Shown piece by piece: positions 16,993-23,517 of a stretch of 39,865 bases of DNA (the stretch's first letter is position 1; each line of letters opens with the position of its first letter). The position numbers were made by a program, and so were the translations under genes. Under the pieces are notes generated by a model that made no database searches, was not told the origin of the DNA, and worked only from the letters and a program-made list of their open reading frames with translations. The stretch comes from Rhodopirellula sp. (GTDB taxonomy: Bacteria; Planctomycetota; Planctomycetia; Pirellulales; Thermoguttaceae): positions 1 to 39,865 of the forward strand of contig JAAYEH010000464.1 of assembly GCA_012728855.1 (NCBI GenBank). The letters run 5' to 3'.

Positions 16993-18416
16993 TGCCCGCC
17001 AAGGTTTCCAAGCTGCTCGCCGCGTTGGGACGCGACTGCGGCGGCTTCCTCGACGCCATCCGGCAACCACGCCCGATTCGCCCTGGGCTTTACACCTATC
17101 GCATGTCGCCGCCGGGCGGGACGCGCCGGCTTCATCTTCGCATCGATGCCGACGGCAGCGGTCTGTTACTGGTCGATGCCACCGATGCCGTCCACCTCAA
17201 TCCGACGGCCGCTCTCGTGGCCAGGCTGACCCTCGAAGGCGCCAGTCTGGGGCAAATCGCCGGCCATTTGCGGCGGGTTTTTCGGGGAATCGACGCCAAT
17301 CAACTTGCTCGCGAGGCCTCCGCCGTACATGAAGCGGTACGTCACGTGGCCACGACAACCGATCTCTGCCCGACCTGCGGACTGGAACGAGTTGCCCAAT
17401 CGCCGCCGTTCGGCACGCCTCCCAACGCCCCCTACAAGGCCGACCTCGCGCTGACCTACGGTTGCAACAACCGCTGTGCGCATTGCTACAACCCACCGGC
17501 TCGCGCGAGGATGCCCTCGCTGGATTTGGCCGGCTGGAAACGCGTGCTCGATCGTCTCGTCGACGTCGGGATCCCCCACGGGATCTTCACGGGCGGAGAG
17601 CCGACACTGGTGCGAGGACTCGCCGATCTCATCGCCCACGCCGAGGCGTTGGGCCTGATCACGGGATTGAACACGAACGGCCGGCGAATGGCCGATCGAG
17701 GCTTTGCCCAATCGCTTGCCGACGCCGGACTCTGCCATGTGCAGGTAACGCTGGAGTCCCCGCAGCCGGAAGTCCACAATGCCATGACCGGCGCCCGAGC
17801 CTTTTCCGAGACGGTTCGCGGAATCCGGAATTCCCTGGCCTCCGGCCTATGCACGATCACCAATACGACGCTCACGCGGCAAAACGCGGGCCAGGCCGAA
17901 GCGCTGGTCGAGTACCTGCACGACCTGGGGCTGCGTACTTTTGCCGTCAACGGCATGATTTACTCCGGCGCCGGCCGCACCGCTGTAGACGCGATTTCAC
18001 CCGGCGAAATGGGGCCGCTGCTGGCCCGGCTTCGTGACCGAGCCGGCGAACTGGGCATGCGAATGTTGTGGTACACACCTACCGCCTATTGCGAACTCTC
18101 GCCGGTGGAACTCGGGCTGGATCCGCGGCGCTGCAATGCCGGGGAGTATTCCGTCTGCATCGAGCCCAACGGCGATGTGCTGCCGTGCCAGTCGTATTAT
18201 CACCCGGTGGGCAACCTCTTGGACGACCCCTGGGAATCGATATGGAACAGCCCGCTGTTTTGCAGTTTTCGCGGCCGCAGCGACGATCCCGCGAGGAGCG
18301 GTCTACCGGTCAAGTGCTGGGACTGCCCCGATCTCGACCTATGCGGCGGCGGTTGTCGGATCGAGAGAGAAAATGCGCCGTGCCTGCCAGGGCGTCAGGA
18401 AAGGATTGTCCGATGA
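16992..18416 (+). CDS. Radical SAM/SPASM enzyme with PqqD-like N-terminal domain
   Basis: About 474 residues in three parts. Residues 20-115 resemble a PqqD-like peptide-binding (RRE) domain, with LHLRIDADGSGLLLVDATDA then HLNPTAALVARLTLEG. An extra CPTC pair is at residues 126-129. The radical SAM core carries CNNRCAHC at 158-165 (CX3CX2C), the GGEP motif for SAM binding, and a TIM-barrel pattern. The SPASM domain has cysteines at 381, 389 and 399, then CWDCPDLDLCGGGC, which fits CX2CX5CX3C for auxiliary clusters. Such enzymes usually modify ribosomal peptides. GTG codons at 16986 and 16989 are alternative starts and sit better behind GAGGAGG. It overlaps the zinc-ribbon gene upstream and the cysteine-less paralogue downstream. 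No precursor peptide gene was recognised, so the substrate is unknown. Confidence 0.9.
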   Translation: MPAKVSKLLAALGRDCGGFLDAIRQPRPIRPGLYTYRMSPPGGTRRLHLRIDADGSGLLLVDATDAVHLNPTAALVARLTLEGASLGQIAGHLRRVFRGIDANQLAREASAVHEAVRHVATTTDLCPTCGLERVAQSPPFGTPPNAPYKADLALTYGCNNRCAHCYNPPARARMPSLDLAGWKRVLDRLVDVGIPHGIFTGGEPTLVRGLADLIAHAEALGLITGLNTNGRRMADRGFAQSLADAGLCHVQVTLESPQPEVHNAMTGARAFSETVRGIRNSLASGLCTITNTTLTRQNAGQAEALVEYLHDLGLRTFAVNGMIYSGAGRTAVDAISPGEMGPLLARLRDRAGELGMRMLWYTPTAYCELSPVELGLDPRRCNAGEYSVCIEPNGDVLPCQSYYHPVGNLLDDPWESIWNSPLFCSFRGRSDDPARSGLPVKCWDCPDLDLCGGGCRIERENAPCLPGRQERIVR

Positions 18417-19669
18417 GCCCGATCAAGCCGCTGAAGGAGATGCTGAAACGGTGGGCGCCCATCTCCGACGACATTCTGACGCGGGCAGGAGTTCATCCAG
18501 GACTTTACCACTGGATGATCGAAGCCGATGGCGCCTACACCCGCTTCCATCTTCGCGTGGATCGCGACGGACAGGGGCTGCTGTTGGCCAATGCCACTGC
18601 CGCCGCCCGACTCACTCCGTCCGGGGTCATCATCGCCAAGGGGATCCTGGAGGGTGTACATGAGCAAACGCTGCTCCGGAGGCTGTTGGCGACCTTCCGG
18701 GATGCGACGCCCCAGCAGGCTGGCAGAGATATTGAGCGGGTGCGACGGTTGTTCTCAGATCTCAAGTCGCCCGGAGACAACTACCCGATCTTGAATCTGT
18801 TCGACCCGATCTTCTCCGACGACGCCCTATCGCTGGAAAAACCACTTTCGGCCGATCTCCCCGTGGCAAGCACCGACCGCCTTTCGCGTTTGCTCGACCG
18901 GCTTTGGGAACTCGGTATTCCGCACGTGACGTTTCTCGCCCAAGAGAAGGCAGATGAGCGGGATCTAGTCCGAGCGGTGGAGCGAGCCGAAGACCTGGGC
19001 ATGATTGCCGGAGTGCGAACTCGGGGAAGCTTCCTCGCCAACGGCACGCTCCTTGGCAAGTTGGCGCAGGCGGGGCTGGATCATCTCGACGTACTCTATC
19101 TGTCGAGCAACTCCCGCTTCCACGATTCCCTGGCCGGCCCGGGGGATCACGAAAAGGCGACGCGATCATTGGGCCTGGCCTTGGACGACGAGGTCTGTGG
19201 TGTGGCTGAAATCGTATTGATGCGGGAGAACCTGGAAACCATCGCCCAGACGATGGAATCGATCGCGGCGCTGGGCGTCAGAATTGCCGCCTTCGTGGGA
19301 ATTGCCGCCGCCGGAGAAACGAGCGACGACGCGCTTTCGCCGGTTGAGTTGGTTCAGGCGGCCGAACTCGTCCGGAATGCCGCCGACGATTTCGGTATGC
19401 GATTGCTGTGGTATCCGCCCGCCACGTTCGACGTCAACGTGGCGCTTTGGAAGCAGGTTCGCCGCCTTCCGCGGTGTTCCGGCGCAACGGCCGTGCGGGT
19501 CGAGTTGGACGGTTCGGTGATTCCCGCGACGGGATCTTTCCAGCCGGCCGGCAACATTCTGGTCGATCCTTGGGAAACGATCGCCGGTCGTCTGCGTGGA
19601 GCGCAAGGGGGTCGGGAGTCTTTTTCCGTATCGGCCCATGACCGGGCCGACCTTGCCGAGCCTCGGTAG
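18413..19669 (+). CDS. Cysteine-less radical SAM-like paralogue, C-terminus altered by a repeat
   Basis: A 418-residue protein that aligns along its length with the radical SAM enzyme just upstream and overlaps it by ATGA. The PqqD-like front is kept (PGLYHW, FHLRVDRDGQGLLLANATAA). The barrel is kept too (LLDRLWELGIPHVTFLAQ; FGMRLLWYPPATFDV). The [4Fe-4S] motif CX3CX2C is absent: the matching place, about residues 124-140, has no cysteine. GGEP reads AQEK, and the SPASM start VELDGSVIPATGSFQPAGNI lacks its cysteines. It therefore cannot be a normal radical SAM catalyst and is probably a structural or substrate-binding partner. From about residue 399 the frame runs into a GGGGTCGGGAGTC repeat and stops there, so the native tail is lost or replaced. 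The rest of the frame is intact, which argues against simple decay. Confidence 0.8.
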   Translation: MSPIKPLKEMLKRWAPISDDILTRAGVHPGLYHWMIEADGAYTRFHLRVDRDGQGLLLANATAAARLTPSGVIIAKGILEGVHEQTLLRRLLATFRDATPQQAGRDIERVRRLFSDLKSPGDNYPILNLFDPIFSDDALSLEKPLSADLPVASTDRLSRLLDRLWELGIPHVTFLAQEKADERDLVRAVERAEDLGMIAGVRTRGSFLANGTLLGKLAQAGLDHLDVLYLSSNSRFHDSLAGPGDHEKATRSLGLALDDEVCGVAEIVLMRENLETIAQTMESIAALGVRIAAFVGIAAAGETSDDALSPVELVQAAELVRNAADDFGMRLLWYPPATFDVNVALWKQVRRLPRCSGATAVRVELDGSVIPATGSFQPAGNILVDPWETIAGRLRGAQGGRESFSVSAHDRADLAEPR

Positions 19670-19698
19670 GGCCGATACGGAAAAAGACTCCCGACCCC
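19608..19698. repeat. GGGGTCGGGAGTC palindromic repeat, copy D, ending the radical SAM-like gene
   Basis: A 91-bp copy with arms GGGGTCGGGAGTCTTTTTCC and GACTCCCGACCCC and inner arms CGTATCGGCC/GGCCGATACG. It supplies the last 20 or so codons and the stop of the cysteine-less radical SAM-like gene, in a different frame from copies A and B. Another mobile repeat starts 17 bases downstream. Confidence 0.9.
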
Positions 19699-19714
19699 TT
19701 CCTGATTGCGATAC

Positions 19715-19818
19715 TTAGAGCCTATCCCAAAACCGTCGGGGACTGGCTCATTTTGCGGAGTCTTCGGAGCAAAATGTGCCTGTCCCCCTCTCCGCCAAGG
19801 TTTTGGGATAGGCTCTTA
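19715..19818. mobile_element. IS5-like-ended element carrying a GGGGAC...GTCCCC core, copy 1
   Basis: The outer ends are GAGCCTATCCCAAAACC and its inverse, flanked on both sides by TTA, as expected for a small target duplication. The ends resemble those of IS5-family (IS427-like) elements as I recall them. Inside is a second inverted structure, GGGGACTGGCTCATTTTGC paired with GCAAAATGTGCCTGTCCCC. There is no coding capacity. A near-identical copy at 35578-35681 differs at one visible base. Confidence 0.85.
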
Positions 19819-19832
19819 TTTCTTCGCCAATG

Positions 19833-20630
19833 CTAGACGGCCACCACACAGGATAGGATCTCGGCGGCCAACTGCCGGTAATCTTCGGCCCCATTAGAGG
19901 TGGGGGCGTATTGAAGGATCGATTGCCCGAAACTGGGCGCTTCGGCCAGCCTGATGTTGCGGCGGATGCGCGTCTGGAACGTATAGGCGCCGGACCAGGA
20001 AGTCGGACCGTTGCGCTGGGTGCGGAAGAAGTCGTCGACGTCCTGACTGACTTCACCGGCCAGCCGGGTCGTGCCGTCAAACATGCAGAGGATCACACCG
20101 CTGAGTTTGAGGCGATGATTCAGCCGCCTGGCCACCAGATCGATGGTTTCCAGGAGCTTGCCCAGTCCGTGCAGCGCCAGGAAGTGAGGCTGCAGCGGAA
20201 TGAACACTTCGTCGACTGCCGTCAGGGCGTTGAGGGTCAACACTCCCAGCGAAGGCGGGCAGTCGACGAACAGGTAATCGAAATCGCCATCGTCCTCGAC
20301 TAGCTTGTCTCGCAGGATCTGCTCGCGCCCTACCACGCCGGAAAGTTCGAGTTCGGCTGCGGCGAGGTCCAAGTGCGAACCGACCACCCAAAGATTCTCG
20401 TCCACCTGTCGCCGGACGTCGGCGAGCTTCGTGTTGGAGACCAGCACGTCGTAAATCGAGGTGGCCTGGGGGCGTGGCTCGATGCCGAAGTGGAGCGTGG
20501 CGTGCGCCTGCGGATCCAAGTCAATCAGACAAACCCGCTGCCCGGTCGCTGCCAAAGCCGCGCTGACGTTCACCGCCGTCGTCGTCTTGCCGACACCCCC
20601 CTTTTGGTTCATGATCGCGATGGAGCGCAT
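19833..20630 (-). CDS. ParA/Soj-family ATPase
   Basis: A 265-residue P-loop ATPase of the ParA type. The deviant Walker A motif KGGVGKT is at residues 10-16, the switch LIDLDPQAHAT follows near 36-46, and the Walker B-like FVDCPPSLG is near 119. These proteins dimerise on ATP and bind DNA non-specifically to position chromosomes or other cargo. GAGAGGG lies just before the ATG. No parB lies next to it. Instead it follows dprA and aroB on the same strand, so it may be the Soj of a split locus or an orphan that positions something else. The stop codon lies 15 bases from a mobile repeat. Confidence 0.9.
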   Translation of the reverse strand: MRSIAIMNQKGGVGKTTTAVNVSAALAATGQRVCLIDLDPQAHATLHFGIEPRPQATSIYDVLVSNTKLADVRRQVDENLWVVGSHLDLAAAELELSGVVGREQILRDKLVEDDGDFDYLFVDCPPSLGVLTLNALTAVDEVFIPLQPHFLALHGLGKLLETIDLVARRLNHRLKLSGVILCMFDGTTRLAGEVSQDVDDFFRTQRNGPTSWSGAYTFQTRIRRNIRLAEAPSFGQSILQYAPTSNGAEDYRQLAAEILSCVVAV

Positions 20631-20713
20631 GAGATCCCTCTCAAAACTAGTGGCATAGCCTCGCTGTCTTGGCGAGCGGCCGATTATAAGTCGTCGCGGT
20701 GGATCATCCTAGG

Positions 20714-21850
20714 TCAGATCCGTACCACCGTCGAGCCGCTCAGCCGCCGGACCAACCGGCGCATTTCCAGAACGCTAAGCGTGGAGAGGACTTGTGCGAC
20801 GGGCAGGCCGCTCTCCATGACGATTTCATCGATCAGCGTCGATTCGGTTCGGATCGCGGCGAGAACCTTCTGTTCCATATCGTTCAGCAACAGTTCTGCC
20901 GGGTGATGGACAACTTGGCCATCGTCGCGGTGGGTGGGTGCGAAAAGCGGGCCGAGTTCCTCAAGCACATCGTCGGCCGATTCGACCAGTTTCGCGCCGT
21001 CCCGAAGCAGGCGGTGGCAGCCACGGGACGTCCGATCGTCGACGCGGCCGGGTACGGCAAACACCTCGTGACCTTGTTCCATGGCGTGACGGGCGGTGAT
21101 CAACGCACCGCTTCGGTCGCCCGCTTCGACGACGATCACACCCAAGGACAGGCCGCTGATGATCCGATTTCGTTGGGGGAACATGCCTCCCTGCGGTGCG
21201 GCTCGCGGCGGAGACTCGCTCACGAGTGCCCCGCATTGCATCACCTCGCCGGCCAGAGCAGCGTGTTCCGGCGGGTAGATGCAGAGGACACCGCTGCCGA
21301 GCACGGCGAGCGTGCGGCCGCCGGCGGCCAAGGCGCCGCGATGCGCGGCGCCGTCCACACCGCGGGCCAAACCGCTGATGACCGTCAGTCCCGCGCGGGC
21401 AAGACTACCCGCCAAACGCTCAGACTGCCGCAGCCCGTACGGTGTGGCATGGCGCGTTCCTACGATGCCGATTGCCAGGGAATCTTGCGGCAGGAGCGAG
21501 CCCCGCACGAAGAGAACGCCCGGCGGATCGGGTATCTCCCGCAGCACGCCCGGATAACGCTGGTCGGCGTCGGCGAGAATCTCGATTCCATGACTTTGAC
21601 ACAGACCGATCTCAGCCTCTGCGTTGATCTCGTCTCGGGCTTGTGTGATCGCCCGCGACAATTTCGCTCCCACTCCTGGCACTTCCCGCAGTTCGCTGGG
21701 GGCGGCGGAGAGCACCGACTCCGCTGTGCCGAACCGGTCCAGCAATGCCCGCCGGATCCGTGGGCCGACGCCGGGCACCAGGGCAAGGCGAAGGGTAGCG
21801 GCCAAGAGAGGATCGATGGACGTCGGCGGCTGGGAATCAGGACCATGCAT
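20714..21850 (-). CDS. dprA: DNA-processing protein DprA
   Basis: About 378 residues. An N-terminal helix-hairpin-helix part (LVPGVGPRIRRALLDRFG, then VPGVGAKLSRAI) precedes the Rossmann-like DprA core with GIVGTRHATPYG, SGLARGVDGAAHRGAL and FPQRNRIISGLS. A winged-helix DML1-like tail (about the last 65 residues) ends it. DprA loads RecA on incoming single-stranded DNA during natural transformation. The start at 21850 is chosen because the longer frame would overlap the aroB end; the Shine-Dalgarno sequence is weak. It lies 23 bases after aroB. The window has no other competence gene. Confidence 0.94.
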   Translation of the reverse strand: MHGPDSQPPTSIDPLLAATLRLALVPGVGPRIRRALLDRFGTAESVLSAAPSELREVPGVGAKLSRAITQARDEINAEAEIGLCQSHGIEILADADQRYPGVLREIPDPPGVLFVRGSLLPQDSLAIGIVGTRHATPYGLRQSERLAGSLARAGLTVISGLARGVDGAAHRGALAAGGRTLAVLGSGVLCIYPPEHAALAGEVMQCGALVSESPPRAAPQGGMFPQRNRIISGLSLGVIVVEAGDRSGALITARHAMEQGHEVFAVPGRVDDRTSRGCHRLLRDGAKLVESADDVLEELGPLFAPTHRDDGQVVHHPAELLLNDMEQKVLAAIRTESTLIDEIVMESGLPVAQVLSTLSVLEMRRLVRRLSGSTVVRI

Positions 21851-21873
21851 CGGTGAGGTCCGGTTTTCCGAGG

Positions 21874-22983
21874 TTAGGGATTCTCGTCGAACAGTGCAGC
21901 GCGGACGTCGTTCGGGTCGACTTCGCCTACCAAGTCGACACACCCCATCGTGCGGGGTAGAACGAAGCGTAGCCGCCCATGCTGGACCTTCTTGTCGTGC
22001 AGCATGGTGCGAAGCACCTGGTCGTGGTCGAGTTGCGGCATCTGCGTGGGCACGCCCAGCGCGGACAGAAGCGACGCCTGCCGCGCGGTGAATCCGCCGT
22101 CGACCCGCCCCAGCCGCTCCGCCAATCGCGATGCGCAGATCATGCCGATGCCGACCGCTTCACCGTGCAAGAGATGCCCATAGCCGGTGAGGGCTTCCAG
22201 CGCATGACCGAAGGTATGCCCGTAGTTGAGCACCGCGCGGAGGCCGCTCTCCTCGCGTTCATCCTGCTCGACGACGTCCGCCTTCAGACGGCAGCACCTC
22301 GCGATGACATGGCGGAGCACCTCGGGATCTCGCCCGAGAAGTTCTTCCTTGTGGGTCTCGAGGTATTCAAACAACTCGGCATCCAGAATCACGCCGTACT
22401 TGACCACTTCGCCCAGCCCGGAGCGATATTCCCGCTCGTCGAGCGTATCCAGCGCGTGGGTGTCGATAAGCACGCCCAGCGGTTGCAGAAAGGATCCGAC
22501 CATGTTCTTGGCCTGCGGCAGGTTAATGCCCACCTTGCCGCCCACGGAACTATCGACCTGCGCCAGCAGGGTCGTAGGAACTTGGATGAAGCGGATTCCT
22601 CTCGCAAAAGTGGCGGCGACGAAGCCGGCTAGATCGCCGACCACGCCCCCGCCGACCGCCACCACGACCGTCTTGCGATCGGCGCCAAGCTGCAGCAACT
22701 TCTCCCATAGCAGCGTGGCGGTCTCGATCGACTTCGACGTCTCGCCCGCCTCGACGACCACGAGATCAACCGCAATCGACTCGCGGGCCAGGCTCTCGGC
22801 GACGCGGATGGCGTGCGGCTTTTCGACATTCTCGTCGGTGATGACCACCGCGTCGGAAACATCGCCCTGCTCGGCGACGAAAGGACCGGCCCGATCGAGG
22901 ATTGCGTGGCCGATGCGGATCTCGTAGCTCCGTTCGGCGAGACGGACGCAAACGTTCTGCACAGTATCACTCACAGGTGGCAT
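21874..22983 (-). CDS. aroB: 3-dehydroquinate synthase
   Basis: About 369 residues, the usual AroB length. It cyclises DAHP to 3-dehydroquinate, step two of the shikimate pathway, using NAD and zinc. The NAD-binding GGGVVGDLAGFVAATFARG, the lysine region DSSVGGKVGINLPQAKN, and zinc/active-site histidines in LNYGHTFGHALE and HGEAVGIGM are all present. GGAGG abuts the ATG at 22983 with no spacer, while a GTG nine bases further on (22974, MSDTVQNVCV) has ideal spacing and may be the real start. It lies just downstream of a 73-residue gene and upstream of dprA on the same strand. Confidence 0.96.
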   Translation of the reverse strand: MPPVSDTVQNVCVRLAERSYEIRIGHAILDRAGPFVAEQGDVSDAVVITDENVEKPHAIRVAESLARESIAVDLVVVEAGETSKSIETATLLWEKLLQLGADRKTVVVAVGGGVVGDLAGFVAATFARGIRFIQVPTTLLAQVDSSVGGKVGINLPQAKNMVGSFLQPLGVLIDTHALDTLDEREYRSGLGEVVKYGVILDAELFEYLETHKEELLGRDPEVLRHVIARCCRLKADVVEQDEREESGLRAVLNYGHTFGHALEALTGYGHLLHGEAVGIGMICASRLAERLGRVDGGFTARQASLLSALGVPTQMPQLDHDQVLRTMLHDKKVQHGRLRFVLPRTMGCVDLVGEVDPNDVRAALFDENP

Positions 22984-23022
22984 CCTCCAGGTGCCGTGCG
23001 GCCGCCGCCCGGCAAAGTTCAA

Positions 23023-23244
23023 CTATTTCAGCCGCTCGACGTCTTCGGCCGTTACCGTGATTTGCCGATGAAATCCAGTCGGCAACCGTAGGTAAACGAG
23101 CTGACCGGCTTCCGCGGCGTGGGCGTGCAGATCGGCTTCGACCCGCTGTCGAACTTGCGGGTCGATCTGCGACAGTTCGGCGGGCCAGACGGTGGAGTGC
23201 TCAACAACCAGAGCCTCGCGGTAGGGATCGAAGGCATCGCCCAC
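23023..23244 (-). CDS. Small hypothetical protein upstream of aroB
   Basis: A 73-residue acidic protein from a GTG with AAGGAAA eight or so bases upstream. There is no signal peptide, membrane segment or metal motif. The sequence includes VYLRLPTGFHRQITVTAEDVERLK, which looks structured. Its stop codon lies about 40 bases before the aroB start, and codon use matches its neighbours, so it is likely a real gene of the aroB-dprA-parA transcript. I do not recognise a family. Confidence 0.6.
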   Translation of the reverse strand: MGDAFDPYREALVVEHSTVWPAELSQIDPQVRQRVEADLHAHAAEAGQLVYLRLPTGFHRQITVTAEDVERLK

Positions 23245-23317
23245 GGGTAATTTCCTTGCCGGATAGGGAGACGGACCGGTAAAACATTACTCAAACTGTA
23301 AACGGAGTTGAAAATCG

Positions 23318-23409
23318 GACAGGCACCGTCGCGGCAACCTCCAACCTCGCGGAAAACCTCCATTTGCGACGGAGCCAGTCCCCTTTCCCGGGCTGCCGCA
23401 CTTACAGTC
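23318..23409 (-). repeat. GGGGAC...GTCCC-type palindromic repeat, copy 1
   Basis: Read on the - strand, it starts GACTGTAAGTGCGGCAGCCC, continues through GGGGACTGGCTCCGTCGC and ends GCGACGGTGCCTGTC. The inner inverted arms are GGGACTGGCTCCGTCGC and its near-inverse. A close relative in the opposite orientation lies at 35682-35776. It sits between the small aroB-upstream gene and the exporter gene. Confidence 0.8.
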
Positions 23410-23465
23410 TGAGAATATTATTGTACTACCCGCGGAACCGGCTCGGCAATCGGGGGCTCGGAAGT

Positions 23466-23506
23466 AGGATGGAAAGAAAGCGACGACGAGGCGTACACAC
23501 TCCAAA
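23466..23506. repeat. 41-bp direct repeat, left copy, flanking the exporter gene
   Basis: A segment ending GGCGTACACACTCCAAA matches 25842-25882 at 33 of 41 positions by eye. The two copies bracket the MMPL/RND gene on both sides. Similarity seems to extend weakly further left (GGCTCGG/GGGGGC). This may be a dispersed planctomycete repeat rather than a transposon end. Confidence 0.6.
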
Positions 23507-23517
23507 TTGGGGAAGTT

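Noticed and set aside
18068..18412. Upstream extension of the second radical SAM-like gene
   Set aside because: The frame is open, but this part lies fully within the first radical SAM gene in another frame; the ATGA overlap at 18413 is a natural start.
23300..23420. Repeats considered as a CRISPR array
   Set aside because: The repeats in this window are palindromic and dispersed, not regularly spaced with unique spacers, and no cas gene is present.
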